Source: Veillonella rogosae JCM 15642 (lineage in GTDB: Bacteria; Bacillota; Negativicutes; Veillonellales; Veillonellaceae). From it: a DNA stretch of 64,000 nucleotides. Under the pieces are notes generated by a model. The model was given only the letters and a program-made list of their open reading frames with translations. It made no database searches and had not been told where the DNA came from. The DNA lies in NCBI RefSeq assembly GCF_002959775.1, contig NZ_PPCX01000006.1:1-64000 (forward strand). The letters run 5' to 3'. Positions 36,670 through 45,508 of this stretch are shown piece by piece. Both the position numbers and the translations under genes were made by a program. The stretch's first letter is position 1, and each line of letters starts with the position of its first letter.

Positions 36670-37968
36670 TTATCTACGTTTGCCACGACGTCCTGTTTGA
36701 GACGTAGCTGTGCGGCGTTGGCGTGTGTTGGAACCCTTATGACCACGTGCTTTGTGGGCCTTAGCCTTAGTAGCTTGGTAAGAGCTACTTACTTTAGGTT
36801 TACTTGTTGCTTTTGAACGTTTTGGTGCAGCACTTGCGTTACCCTTAGTTTTGATTTGACCATCTTTAGTGTATTTTGTAAGCGTTGCTTGAATGGCACG
36901 CTCGATGCGTCGCAACCAAGATTCATCTTGTGGTGTTGCAAAGGTTACGGCCACACCAGAATTACCAGCGCGACCAGTACGGCCAATACGATGGATGTAG
37001 TAATCTACATCGCGAGGTACATCGTAGTTATATACATGAGTAATACCTTCAATATCGATACCACGAGCTGCAATATCTGTAGCAACTAAGATTTGTGTTT
37101 TCGCTTTAGCAAAGTCTCGCAAAATTTGTGTACGACGGCCTTGTGTTAAGTCGCCGTGCATTTCTGCTATGTTAAGACCAGCTGCAGTCAATTCATAGGA
37201 TAAACGAACGGCACCTTCTCGTTTATTACAGAAAACGATGGCTAAGAATGGATTATCTTCTTCGATCATTTTGATGAGACGTTCTGTTTTCTCTTCAGGG
37301 TTCATCATATACACTCGTTGATCAATCGATTCAAGGGTAACATGTTTACCTTCAGCTGTAACAGAAACTGGCTTAGACATATATGCCTTTGCAAGGTTAC
37401 GAATTTTGTCTGGAATCGTTGCAGAGAATAGTAATAGTTGTCTATTCGCATCTGTTTGACTGATGAGACTTTCAATATCAGGCAAGAAACCCATATGAAG
37501 CATTTGGTCTGCTTCGTCTAGTACAACACGGCGAATACAATCTAAATGTAAAGAACCTCGTTTCGCGTGATCTAGTAGGCGACCTGGTGTACCTAAAATC
37601 ACTTGTGGACGACGACCTAGTTGTTGTAATTGGGCTTCAATTGTTTTACCGCCGATAAGAGGTAGGATATCTACGTTTAGAATAGCTCCAATTTCTTTCG
37701 CCTCATCTGCGATTTGTTTTATAAGTTCACGTGTAGGTGCAATGATAAGCACTTGTTCTTGATGTACATCTGTATGTACACGCTGAAGAATAGGCAATAA
37801 GAAGGCAAGAGTCTTGCCTGTGCCTGTTTGAGCTTTTGCTATAACATCATTCCCTTTAAATACCACAGGAATGGATTGTTCTTGGATTGGCGTGGGCTCC
37901 TTGATACCTTGTTTTTGTAGGGCTTGGATAAGCTCATCGCAAACGCCTAAAGTTTTAAAAGATTTCAT
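36670..37968 (-). CDS. DEAD-box ATP-dependent RNA helicase
   Basis: A 432-residue cytoplasmic RNA helicase with the Q motif (EPTPIQEQSIP), P-loop AKAQTGTGKT, PTRELIKQI, VLDEADQMLHMGF, LLFSATIPD, ATDIAARGIDIEG and HRIGRTGRAG. After about residue 370 comes a basic low-complexity tail rich in Lys, Arg, Ser and Thr, ending GRRGKRR. It likely binds RNA in place of a defined accessory domain. Roles in ribosome assembly, RNA decay or cold adaptation are typical; which Csh-type paralogue it matches is not decided. Confidence 0.92.
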   Translation of the reverse strand: MKSFKTLGVCDELIQALQKQGIKEPTPIQEQSIPVVFKGNDVIAKAQTGTGKTLAFLLPILQRVHTDVHQEQVLIIAPTRELIKQIADEAKEIGAILNVDILPLIGGKTIEAQLQQLGRRPQVILGTPGRLLDHAKRGSLHLDCIRRVVLDEADQMLHMGFLPDIESLISQTDANRQLLLFSATIPDKIRNLAKAYMSKPVSVTAEGKHVTLESIDQRVYMMNPEEKTERLIKMIEEDNPFLAIVFCNKREGAVRLSYELTAAGLNIAEMHGDLTQGRRTQILRDFAKAKTQILVATDIAARGIDIEGITHVYNYDVPRDVDYYIHRIGRTGRAGNSGVAVTFATPQDESWLRRIERAIQATLTKYTKDGQIKTKGNASAAPKRSKATSKPKVSSSYQATKAKAHKARGHKGSNTRQRRTATSQTGRRGKRR

Positions 37969-38219
37969 GGATAGTCCTTTCTATAATACATATTATATTA
38001 ATTATACCTTATGCACATAGCAGGGGCAAATAAATTGAATTGTTATCCTTGGTAGTATTATTAGCGGGAAATCATAGATGAATTTTAAATAAAATAGGTG
38101 TGAAATTATATTAAAATCACAACTAATTGATAATAAATCGAAAAACAACGATTTAATGAATATTTATGAGAATGAAAAACATTAAAATATAAATATTAAA
38201 ATAGAGTTTAAAGGGATAA

Positions 38220-38306
38220 ATGAGAATGATTAAGTTATCAGTAATGATAATCTTAGTAATTTTTCTTATTTTATATTTCTACTATGAATTAAGTGTAGAG
38301 AGGTAA
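38220..38306 (+). CDS. Possible 28-residue hydrophobic peptide
   Basis: An ATG at 38220 opens a short frame (MRMIKLSVMIILVIFLILYF..., ending ELSVER). It would form one membrane helix with basic residues at the N-terminus. AAAGGG lies 4 bases before this ATG and 10 bases before an alternative ATG at 38226. It lies ahead of the feoA promoter and overlaps Fur-box-like sequence, so it could equally be a chance frame in AT-rich DNA. Function unknown; no relative recognised. Confidence 0.25.
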   Translation: MRMIKLSVMIILVIFLILYFYYELSVER

Positions 38307-38407
38307 ATACTATATCCAATGGGGGTTATCTTGAATCATAATAAAATAATATTCATAGTTAATATGAGAAAAAAGTATATATATAAGATAGAAAATAACA
38401 ATAAAAT

Positions 38408-38447
38408 TGATAATAATTGTTGAAATTAATGCTTGATTTGGTATAAT
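38408..38447 (+). promoter_or_regulatory. feoAB promoter with Fur-like site
   Basis: TTGAAA (38420-38425), 16-bp spacer, TATAAT (38442-38447). TGATAATAATTGTTG at 38408-38422 covers the -35 box. It matches one Fur half-site (TGATAAT) fully and the other 4 of 7. Iron-dependent repression is inferred. Confidence 0.5.
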
Positions 38448-38529
38448 AGTTTAAGATATTAATACGCATTCTTATTTGGTGTGGTTAATATGAGGTTGTT
38501 AGGTACAAAAAATAAATAGGAGGTGTAAT

Positions 38530-38760
38530 ATGGCTATCAAAAAATTGAAAGACATGAAGCCAGGTGAGTCTGGTCTTATTGTTGCTCTACATGGCAGTGG
38601 CAATGTTAAACATCGTCTGATTGACATGGGCCTTGTTAAAGGTACAAAAATTCATGTTATGAAGTTTGCCCCTTTGGGTGATCCAGTAGAAGTTAAAGTT
38701 AAAAACTTTGAATTAGCACTTCGTACAAGTGAAGCTGGCATGATTGATGTAGAGGTATAA
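38530..38760 (+). CDS. feoA: Ferrous iron transport protein A
   Basis: A 76-residue cytoplasmic SH3-like protein (LKDMKPGESGLIVALHGSG, HRLIDMGLVKGTKIHV, EAGMIDVEV). It supports Fe2+ uptake by FeoB, probably by contacting its G domain. Good ribosome site TAGGAGGTG. It is followed 12 bp later by feoB. Confidence 0.94.
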   Translation: MAIKKLKDMKPGESGLIVALHGSGNVKHRLIDMGLVKGTKIHVMKFAPLGDPVEVKVKNFELALRTSEAGMIDVEV

Positions 38761-38772
38761 TAGGAGGTCTAT

Positions 38773-41145
38773 ATGGCAGAAAATAGGCAAATTCGTATTG
38801 CCTTAGCAGGTAACCCTAACTGTGGTAAAACTACAATGTTTAACAATATCACAGGGGCGAAGCAACACGTTGGTAACTATGCCGGCGTTACGGTAGAAAA
38901 GAAAGAAGGCCATGCTAATTTTAATGGTCGTGATTTATTATTTATTGACTTACCAGGTACGTATAGTTTAACAGCACGTTCATTGGATGAGTTAGTAGCT
39001 CGAAATGTAATCGTAAACGATAATCCAGATGTAATCGTAAACGTTCTTGATGCATCTAACTTAGAACGTAACTTGTATTTAGCGGCACAACTGTTGGAAC
39101 TTGAAAAGCCAATGGTTATTGCTCTAAACATGTCTGACGTTGCTGAAGAAATGGGCATCAAATACGACTTTAAAAAAATGGCTGAATTAACAGGCGCTAC
39201 AATCGTTAGTACAGTAGGTCGTACAAACATTGGTACAAAAGAGTTGTTAGAAGCAACAATTAGCGTAGCTGCTTCTCAAAAAGCGCCTGGTGTAACAGTT
39301 AATTATGGTGATTTATTAGAAGGCAAAATTGCTGAACTAGTAGCAGCACTTGAAGAAGCTGGTACAGTAACGTATCCACTACGTTGGATCGCTATTAAAT
39401 TATTAGAAAACGATCCAGATGTGGTGGAAAAAGTTAAAGGCTTTGCGAATACAGAGGCAGTTTTACAAAAGGCAGCTGCTATCCGTGAAGAAATCAAAGA
39501 TCAAGTTGATCTTGATATAGTATTCCAAGAATATCGTCATCGTTATGCTGTTGAAGTATATAACCAATCTTTAACACAAGCTCCAAAAGAAATAGAAACA
39601 CGCTCCGATCGTTATGATAAAATCTTAACACACCGTATTTGGGGCTTACCAATCTTCATGATTGTTATGTACCTATTGTTTGCGTTCGTAAACATCGTAG
39701 GTGGTATTCCTCAAGGTTGGATTGAAGATGGCTTTGCTGCATTACAAGCTTATGCAGTTCAAAATATTCCAGAAGGTCAATTACAGTCCCTTGTATCTGA
39801 CGGTATTATCGCCGGTGTAGGTGCCGTACTTTCCTTCTTACCATTGATTCTATTGCTATTCCTTGGTATTTCCTTCTTGGAAGATACTGGTTATATGGCC
39901 CGTGCAGCCTTCGTTATCGACCGCGTAATGCGCGCTTGTGGTTTGCATGGTAAATCCTTTATTCCTTTATTATTAGGCTTTGGCTGTTCCGTACCATCCG
40001 TAATGGGCGCTCGCATCCTTGATAACTATAAGGATCGAATGGTTACAATTTTGATTACACCATTCATGAGCTGTTCTGCTCGTTTACCTGTATACATCTT
40101 ATTTGCTAATGCGTTCTTCCCAAATGGATGGGATAGTACATTAGTTGTATTCTCTGTATACTTCTTAGGTATTATCTTTGGTGTTATCTTTGCGAAAATC
40201 TTCCGTAAATTCATTTTCTCTGGTGAGGCTGAACCATTTGTAATGGAATTACCTCCTTACCACTTGCCTACATTGAAAGCAACTTGGTTACATATGTATG
40301 AACGTGCTAAGTTGTATATCATCAAAGCTGGTACATTCATCATGGCCGCATCCATCTTGATTTGGGTCATCACTGCGTACCCAATGGATGTAGAATACTC
40401 CAAAGATTACGATGCAATGAAAGAACAAGTTGCTCAAGAGTACGAAGTAAAAGATACAGCTACATTAGCTCAATTCGGTATCACTACAGATGACCAAAAG
40501 GATGCAGTTGATAAAATTGTAGAAGACATGAAAGCTACTGTACAAGATGCTACTGATGCTGCTAAGAACGCAGGAGAAGATGAACCTGAAGTAGCTGTAG
40601 AAGCTGATTCTGCAGCACCTGAATTATTCAATGATATTAAAGATAAAAATAAAGACTTGTTCCCAGCAGCATGGGCAATGTATAAAAACAGTGCTAACTT
40701 AGATGCTGAAAATGACAAACTTGGTAAAGAACAAGCTGCGGAAAAAATTGAACAATCCTATGCAGCATCCTTTGGTAAAGCTATCAACCCAGTGCTAGAA
40801 CCATTGGGGTTTGATTGGAAAATGGGCCTATCATTAGTAGCTGGTTTAGCGGCTAAAGAGGTTGTTATCTCTACATTAGGTACTGTTTACGCTGTTGGTG
40901 GAGATGATCAAAATCCAGCACCGTTGACTGATTACTTACAAAATGACCCTCATTTCACACCGTTAATCGGTTTAACAATGATGCTGTTCATCTTAATCTA
41001 TCCTCCATGTTTGGCAACATTAGCAGTTATCAAACGTGAAACTGGCTCTTGGAAATGGGTTGCGTTCATGTTCTTCTATGAAAACACATTTGCTTGGATT
41101 GCATGTTTCATCTTCTACAATGTAGGCCTTGCATTAGGTTTCTAA
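38773..41145 (+). CDS. feoB: Ferrous iron transporter FeoB
   Basis: A 790-residue inner-membrane Fe2+ transporter. The N-terminal G domain has GNPNCGKTTMFNNITG, DLPGTYSL and NMSD. The helical GDI-like region follows, then two Gate repeats with conserved cysteines (GFGCSVPSVMGAR; MSCSARLPVY) and about 8-10 membrane segments. Between roughly residues 540 and 670 an acidic, Ala-rich soluble insert of about 130 residues separates two membrane segments. The usual loop before PLGFDWK is shorter. It acts with FeoA and the downstream Cys-rich peptide. Confidence 0.95.
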   Translation: MAENRQIRIALAGNPNCGKTTMFNNITGAKQHVGNYAGVTVEKKEGHANFNGRDLLFIDLPGTYSLTARSLDELVARNVIVNDNPDVIVNVLDASNLERNLYLAAQLLELEKPMVIALNMSDVAEEMGIKYDFKKMAELTGATIVSTVGRTNIGTKELLEATISVAASQKAPGVTVNYGDLLEGKIAELVAALEEAGTVTYPLRWIAIKLLENDPDVVEKVKGFANTEAVLQKAAAIREEIKDQVDLDIVFQEYRHRYAVEVYNQSLTQAPKEIETRSDRYDKILTHRIWGLPIFMIVMYLLFAFVNIVGGIPQGWIEDGFAALQAYAVQNIPEGQLQSLVSDGIIAGVGAVLSFLPLILLLFLGISFLEDTGYMARAAFVIDRVMRACGLHGKSFIPLLLGFGCSVPSVMGARILDNYKDRMVTILITPFMSCSARLPVYILFANAFFPNGWDSTLVVFSVYFLGIIFGVIFAKIFRKFIFSGEAEPFVMELPPYHLPTLKATWLHMYERAKLYIIKAGTFIMAASILIWVITAYPMDVEYSKDYDAMKEQVAQEYEVKDTATLAQFGITTDDQKDAVDKIVEDMKATVQDATDAAKNAGEDEPEVAVEADSAAPELFNDIKDKNKDLFPAAWAMYKNSANLDAENDKLGKEQAAEKIEQSYAASFGKAINPVLEPLGFDWKMGLSLVAGLAAKEVVISTLGTVYAVGGDDQNPAPLTDYLQNDPHFTPLIGLTMMLFILIYPPCLATLAVIKRETGSWKWVAFMFFYENTFAWIACFIFYNVGLALGF

Positions 41146-41376
41146 TTCGTGAGTCATTAAATACAGTATTTTAGCCACTTTATAGGTAGTTGAAAGAACT
41201 GCATTGAATAATTGCGATTTAGTTATAGTTAATTTGAAAATAATACTTGCTAATTATCAATATTCGTGGTTAAATGATAATGAGAAAAGGGAAATATCCT
41301 TTTGATATTGCTTTTATCTTATTTATCACTAAGACAGATATTGTGATTTAGTTGATATTGAGAAAGAGGCATAATA

Positions 41377-41577
41377 ATGGATAATCTTGTTATAGGACTC
41401 ATAGTTGTTCTAGCATTAGCTTATATTGGTTTTAAAATGTTTAAACAAGTTGGCGGTAAAGGTGGCTGCGGCTGTGGCGGCGGTGGATCTGACTCCGGCA
41501 AATCATCTAGTTGTGGTGGAAGCTGCAGTTGTGATGGTTCCAATAAAGCGTTAGGCATTAAACGAGCTGATAAGTAA
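41377..41577 (+). CDS. FeoB-associated Cys-rich membrane protein
   Basis: A 66-residue protein with one N-terminal membrane helix (LVIGLIVVLALAYIGFKMF) followed by a Gly/Cys/Ser-rich tail containing GGCGCGGGG, SSSCGGSCSCDG and a Lys-containing end. This is the small FeoB-associated family found after feoB in many Firmicutes. The cysteines may hold Fe2+ or an Fe-S cluster. It lies 230 bp after feoB; the gap contains TGATAATGAG (Fur-like), so it may have its own iron-controlled promoter. Confidence 0.88.
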   Translation: MDNLVIGLIVVLALAYIGFKMFKQVGGKGGCGCGGGGSDSGKSSSCGGSCSCDGSNKALGIKRADK

Positions 41578-41687
41578 TCAGAACAACACTCAAGTTATTG
41601 GAAGAGAAGCGGAGTCTCTATAATGGCTCCTCTTTTCAAATATAGTAATTAAATTTTTTATCATATTTAGTAGAAAGGAATATTATC

Positions 41688-41948
41688 ATGTTCAACATCG
41701 ATCAAAAAAATCTTAAAAACGCTAACTTATTCGCAGCAGGTCTTGCATTGGGTACTGTAGGTCTTAAAGTGTTAACTTCTAAAGACGCTAAAAAAGTATA
41801 TGCTGGTATCGTAGCAGCTGGCCTTCGCGCTAAAGAAACTGTATTAGAAACAGCTGAAAAAGTACAAGCATCCGCATCTGATGTATTGGCAGAAGCTCAA
41901 GAAATCAACGAAGCACGCAACGAAGAAATCTTTGAAGAAAACAAATAA
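41688..41948 (+). CDS. Small DUF6110-like protein preceding a metal ATPase
   Basis: An 86-residue protein with a glycine/alanine-rich hydrophobic stretch (residues about 13-30, LFAAGLALGTVGLKVLTSKD) and a long, acidic, probably helical tail (ETVLETAEKVQASASDVL...). The family commonly sits directly before a P1B ATPase, which starts 16 bp later here. A chaperone or regulatory subunit role is inferred from that pairing only. Ribosome site GAAAGGAA. Confidence 0.75.
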   Translation: MFNIDQKNLKNANLFAAGLALGTVGLKVLTSKDAKKVYAGIVAAGLRAKETVLETAEKVQASASDVLAEAQEINEARNEEIFEENK

Positions 41949-41964
41949 TTAGAGGATTGCACAT

Positions 41965-44103
41965 ATGTTACAATTTTCTGTAGTAAAAAAACTCAGAAAT
42001 CGCTTGCATGTTAAGGTAACTGGTCATCACTTTACAGAGGCTGAAGCAGCTTATGTAGAGGATACATTACTCCTTAATGATGCAATTGTAGATGTAACCT
42101 TCTACACTCGTAGCAGTCAAATCGCCATTAAACATACTGGCGATGTTGATGCTGTGCGTGAAGCAGTGCTAGGTCTACGCGATTTAGATTTGTCTGAAGC
42201 TCCTGCTTTGAACGAATATTCTCCTCGCTTGGTAAATAAAAAATACCGTGAAATGATGATCAACCGCACTGCACTTTACTTAGGTAAAAAAGCAGTGCTT
42301 CCTGCACCGATCGCGGCTGCATGGGCTTGGTTTGACGGTATTAAATTTATCGGTAAAGCGATTAAAACATTGTGGCAACGTAAGTTAACCGTAGAAGTAC
42401 TTGATGGCGTAGCTATTGGTGCTGCTTTACTTCAAAAAGACTACCCTACAGCTGGTGCTGTTATGTACCTATTGGGTATTGGTGATATCTTAGAAGAATG
42501 GACTCACCGTAAGTCCGTATTGAATCTTGCTCAAAGCATGTCTTTGAATGTAGATAAAGTATGGGTATTAGTTGACGATATCGAAGTGAGCAAACCTGTT
42601 AACGAGGTTGTGGCTGGCGATCAAATTATCATTCGTCAAGGCGAAGTGATTCCATTGGATGGCGTCGTTATCGATGGTGTTGTCCTTGTTAATGAAAGCT
42701 CTATGACTGGTGAACCAGAAGCAGTTCGTCGCGATAAAGACAGTTCTGTATATGCAGGTACTGTTGTTGAAGACGGTAAAGCTATTGTAGAAGTACGCAG
42801 TACATCTAAAACATCTCGTTACGAAAAGATCGTTAACCTTATTGAAGAGTCTGAACAAATGAAATCTGGTATGGAACAACAAGCATACCGCATGGCAGAT
42901 AAATTAGTTCCAATTAGCTTTATTGGTGCTGGTTTAACATATTTGTTGACTCGAAATGTAATGAAAGCATTGTCTTTCGTTATGGTTGACTTCTCTTGTG
43001 CTCTAAAATTATCCATTCCATTGGCAGTACTTTCCGCTATGCAAGAAGCATCTAAACGCGGTATCACTGTTAAAGGTGGTAAGTTCTTAGAACAAATTGC
43101 ACAAGCAGATATGATTGTGTTCGATAAAACTGGTACTCTTACAAAAGCAGAACCTGAGTTTGAACAAATCATCCCGTTCAACGGTCATGATGCAGATGAA
43201 ATGTTGAAATTAGCTGCATGTATTGAGGAACATTTCCCTCACTCCATGGCAAAAGCGATTGTACGCGCTGCTAAGGATCATGACTTGCCTCACAAGGAAA
43301 TGCATTCCGATGTAGAATACGTTGTAGCTCATGGTATTGCATCTAAAGTCGGTCGCTACCGTGTACGCATTGGTAGTGCTCACTACATCTTTGATGATGA
43401 AAAGACAAAAATTCCTGCAGATGAACAAGAAAAATTCAACAATTTACCAAATTCATCTTCTCATATTTACCTCGCTATTGGGGGTACATTAGCAGCGGTT
43501 ATTTGTATTAAAGACCCTGTTCGAGAGGAAGCAAAACAAGTTATAGCTGATTTACACACTTTGGGTATTAAAAAGATTGTCATGATGACTGGTGACTCCA
43601 AACGTAATGCACAACGTGTAGCTGACGAACTCGGTATTGATGAATTACATGCTGAAGTATTGCCAGAAGATAAAGCAGCTTATGTAAAGCAAGCTAAAGC
43701 TGAAGGCTATACAGTAATGATGGTAGGGGATGGCATCAATGACTCCCCAGCTATTTCTGAAGCTCATGTAGGTATTGCGATGAATGAAGGCGCTCCAATC
43801 GCTCAAAAGATTGCGAACGTTACTATTTCTTCCGATAACTTACAAGCTCTTGTAGATTTACGCCGCATTTCTATGGCATTGATGAAACGCATCAAAGTAA
43901 ATTACAATGGTATCGTTGGTTTCAATGGTGCTCTTGTAGGTGGTGGTGTACTCGGTATTATGCCGCCAAGTCAAACAGCATGGTTGCATAATCTATTCAC
44001 ATTGGGTATCGGCTTAGAAAGCATGACTCCATTGTTGAAGAAAGAAGAACAACAGGAAACTGTTCCTACAATTGATGTAACAGCTGATTCTGTAGTAGCT
44101 TAA
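41965..44103 (+). CDS. P1B-type metal-transporting ATPase with non-canonical CPx motif
   Basis: A 712-residue inner-membrane P-type ATPase. An N-terminal ferredoxin-like region (1-75) lacks the CxxC metal site. The actuator motif is SMTGEPE (246-252), the phosphorylated Asp387 is in DKTGTLT, a variant HP motif is EHFPHSMAKAI, and the hinge is GDGINDSPA. In the membrane helix where P1B pumps carry CPC or SPC, it reads FSC (Phe343-Ser344-Cys345 in VDFSCALKLSIP), so the proline is gone. This sort of sequence is seen in CtpC-like pumps. Export of Mn2+, Fe2+ or Zn2+ is plausible. Its place after feoAB favours iron or manganese balance. Confidence 0.85.
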   Translation: MLQFSVVKKLRNRLHVKVTGHHFTEAEAAYVEDTLLLNDAIVDVTFYTRSSQIAIKHTGDVDAVREAVLGLRDLDLSEAPALNEYSPRLVNKKYREMMINRTALYLGKKAVLPAPIAAAWAWFDGIKFIGKAIKTLWQRKLTVEVLDGVAIGAALLQKDYPTAGAVMYLLGIGDILEEWTHRKSVLNLAQSMSLNVDKVWVLVDDIEVSKPVNEVVAGDQIIIRQGEVIPLDGVVIDGVVLVNESSMTGEPEAVRRDKDSSVYAGTVVEDGKAIVEVRSTSKTSRYEKIVNLIEESEQMKSGMEQQAYRMADKLVPISFIGAGLTYLLTRNVMKALSFVMVDFSCALKLSIPLAVLSAMQEASKRGITVKGGKFLEQIAQADMIVFDKTGTLTKAEPEFEQIIPFNGHDADEMLKLAACIEEHFPHSMAKAIVRAAKDHDLPHKEMHSDVEYVVAHGIASKVGRYRVRIGSAHYIFDDEKTKIPADEQEKFNNLPNSSSHIYLAIGGTLAAVICIKDPVREEAKQVIADLHTLGIKKIVMMTGDSKRNAQRVADELGIDELHAEVLPEDKAAYVKQAKAEGYTVMMVGDGINDSPAISEAHVGIAMNEGAPIAQKIANVTISSDNLQALVDLRRISMALMKRIKVNYNGIVGFNGALVGGGVLGIMPPSQTAWLHNLFTLGIGLESMTPLLKKEEQQETVPTIDVTADSVVA

Positions 44104-44109
44104 TTAAAG

Positions 44110-44152
44110 ACCTCCATACTTGGTAAGTATTTACCTGTGTGGAGGTTTTTCT
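44110..44152 (+). terminator. Terminator after the metal ATPase
   Basis: ACCTCCATAC (44110-44119) pairs with GTGTGGAGGT (44137-44146), followed by TTTTC and more T residues. Confidence 0.85.
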
Positions 44153-44218
44153 TTTTTGATGACATTTATCCTTGATTATTGTAAAATACAAAGAGATTAC
44201 ATATCATAGGAGATCTAT

Positions 44219-44623
44219 ATGAACATTTTGATAGATATTTGTAAACGATCTTTTTATTTGAATCTATTTATCGTGGTAATTCCGATTATTGCGTATATGA
44301 TTCATAATGGATCGAGTGCGACAGTAGCATTAGTATGGTATTTGTTGTTATCCCTATTTATGCCTTGGGCGTATTTATCGTTTAAAGACAGTACCTTTGG
44401 TGATGGTAAATCTATAAGCCGTATTGCTTACATAGTGAGTTGGATTGCCATTCATGGCATTGCATACAAAGGCATTTTCCTAGGTGTAGATTTATCTATG
44501 TTGTGGGGCTGGCCAACTGTAGGCAGAGATGTGGCTTTTTTAGTGTCTATGTATATTGGTGTCACAATTAGTCTAATTGTTGCTTACGGTTTAACTCGAT
44601 TAGTGGGAGGCCGTAATGAATAA
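44219..44623 (+). CDS. Unknown membrane protein, four predicted helices
   Basis: A 134-residue hydrophobic protein with about four membrane segments (around 12-28, 33-52, 66-85 and 103-127). I do not recognise a family. It starts after TAGGAGATC and overlaps the next gene by 8 bp, so the two are translated together and may form a complex. With the ECF S component downstream the trio may be one transport or envelope unit; this is inference. Confidence 0.75.
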   Translation: MNILIDICKRSFYLNLFIVVIPIIAYMIHNGSSATVALVWYLLLSLFMPWAYLSFKDSTFGDGKSISRIAYIVSWIAIHGIAYKGIFLGVDLSMLWGWPTVGRDVAFLVSMYIGVTISLIVAYGLTRLVGGRNE

Positions 44624-45458
44624 AAGTTTTTGGCAATTTACCTTTGTTTGCGCGCTCTTTGTTAGTGCCGTTACGACAGTACTTTCATTAAGTGGTGCCT
44701 TATCATTGCCAGTATTAGTATTTCCCGTATTATCGCTGGTGATACCCTTTATGGTGCGCCGACTAAAGAATGCTAAATTTAATGATGACTTGCCGTTGCA
44801 TATGGGCTATCATACATACAGCTGGGCGTGGTGGACTGTATTTTCTTTTCTTCACACGCCGTTTAGCTTTAATGTAGACAATGGTATAACTAAAGCATTA
44901 CTATTATTTGTAGTGTACTTTATTGTTCAAGTTCTTATTGAACTATGCGGTTTACTAGGAACAAAGTTTTTCAATCGTACCCACCGTTTGGGCATGATCG
45001 ATGAAGCCCTCGATATAATTGGTTATATTATACCGATTCCGTTCTTGTATATCGGTTCCATTCTACATATTGATTTGCAAGATCCCATGGTATATTTTAT
45101 GTATGCATCATCAATGAATGTAAATATATTATTTGCTGAGCTTGTTTTGTTGCTAGTATCTTTATTGGTATTTGTATTTTACTTATATCCTCGTGATTTA
45201 GCATATAAAGGTGTGCGTTTATTGCGCATTGTTATTACTGCAGCTATGTGGCTTGCTATGAATGCTCATATATTATATGGTGGCTACATTCCTGAATTTA
45301 TTTTATCTTTAGTTCCCACCGTTTTCCCAACGTACCAAGGTAATCCGCTTATATTTATAACGCCAGCTCTTTTAGAGGCTGGTATGATAGGTGTGGCTGT
45401 AATTATTGGTGCATTGGTAGAGCGTGGTATTATTTCACAACGCCGTGAAAGTATTTAA
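44616..45458 (+). CDS. Unknown polytopic membrane protein
   Basis: A 280-residue protein with about seven to eight hydrophobic segments. The intracellular-type loops are rich in Arg/Lys (VRRLKNAKFNDD, FFNRTHRLGM) and the C-terminus is basic (QRRESI). No motif or family is recognised. It starts inside the previous gene (GGGAGGCCGTA before ATG) and is followed 50 bp later by an ECF S component. It does not resemble EcfT or an ATPase. Confidence 0.75.
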   Translation: MNKSFWQFTFVCALFVSAVTTVLSLSGALSLPVLVFPVLSLVIPFMVRRLKNAKFNDDLPLHMGYHTYSWAWWTVFSFLHTPFSFNVDNGITKALLLFVVYFIVQVLIELCGLLGTKFFNRTHRLGMIDEALDIIGYIIPIPFLYIGSILHIDLQDPMVYFMYASSMNVNILFAELVLLLVSLLVFVFYLYPRDLAYKGVRLLRIVITAAMWLAMNAHILYGGYIPEFILSLVPTVFPTYQGNPLIFITPALLEAGMIGVAVIIGALVERGIISQRRESI

Positions 45459-45508
45459 TTTCTAGTTTCGACTTATATCCAGAATGGAATGAGAGCGAAG
45501 GAGGATTT

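Larger units (their letters stand above)
37969..38529 (+). other. AT-rich regulatory region upstream of feoA
   Basis: This 560-bp stretch is extremely AT-rich. It contains Fur-box-like sequences (TGAGAATGATTAAG-TTATC around 38221-38239, GTAATGATAATC around 38241-38252, TGATAAT at 38408), the promoter below and a possible 28-codon frame. The length suggests elaborate iron control; no other structure was recognised. Confidence 0.5.
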
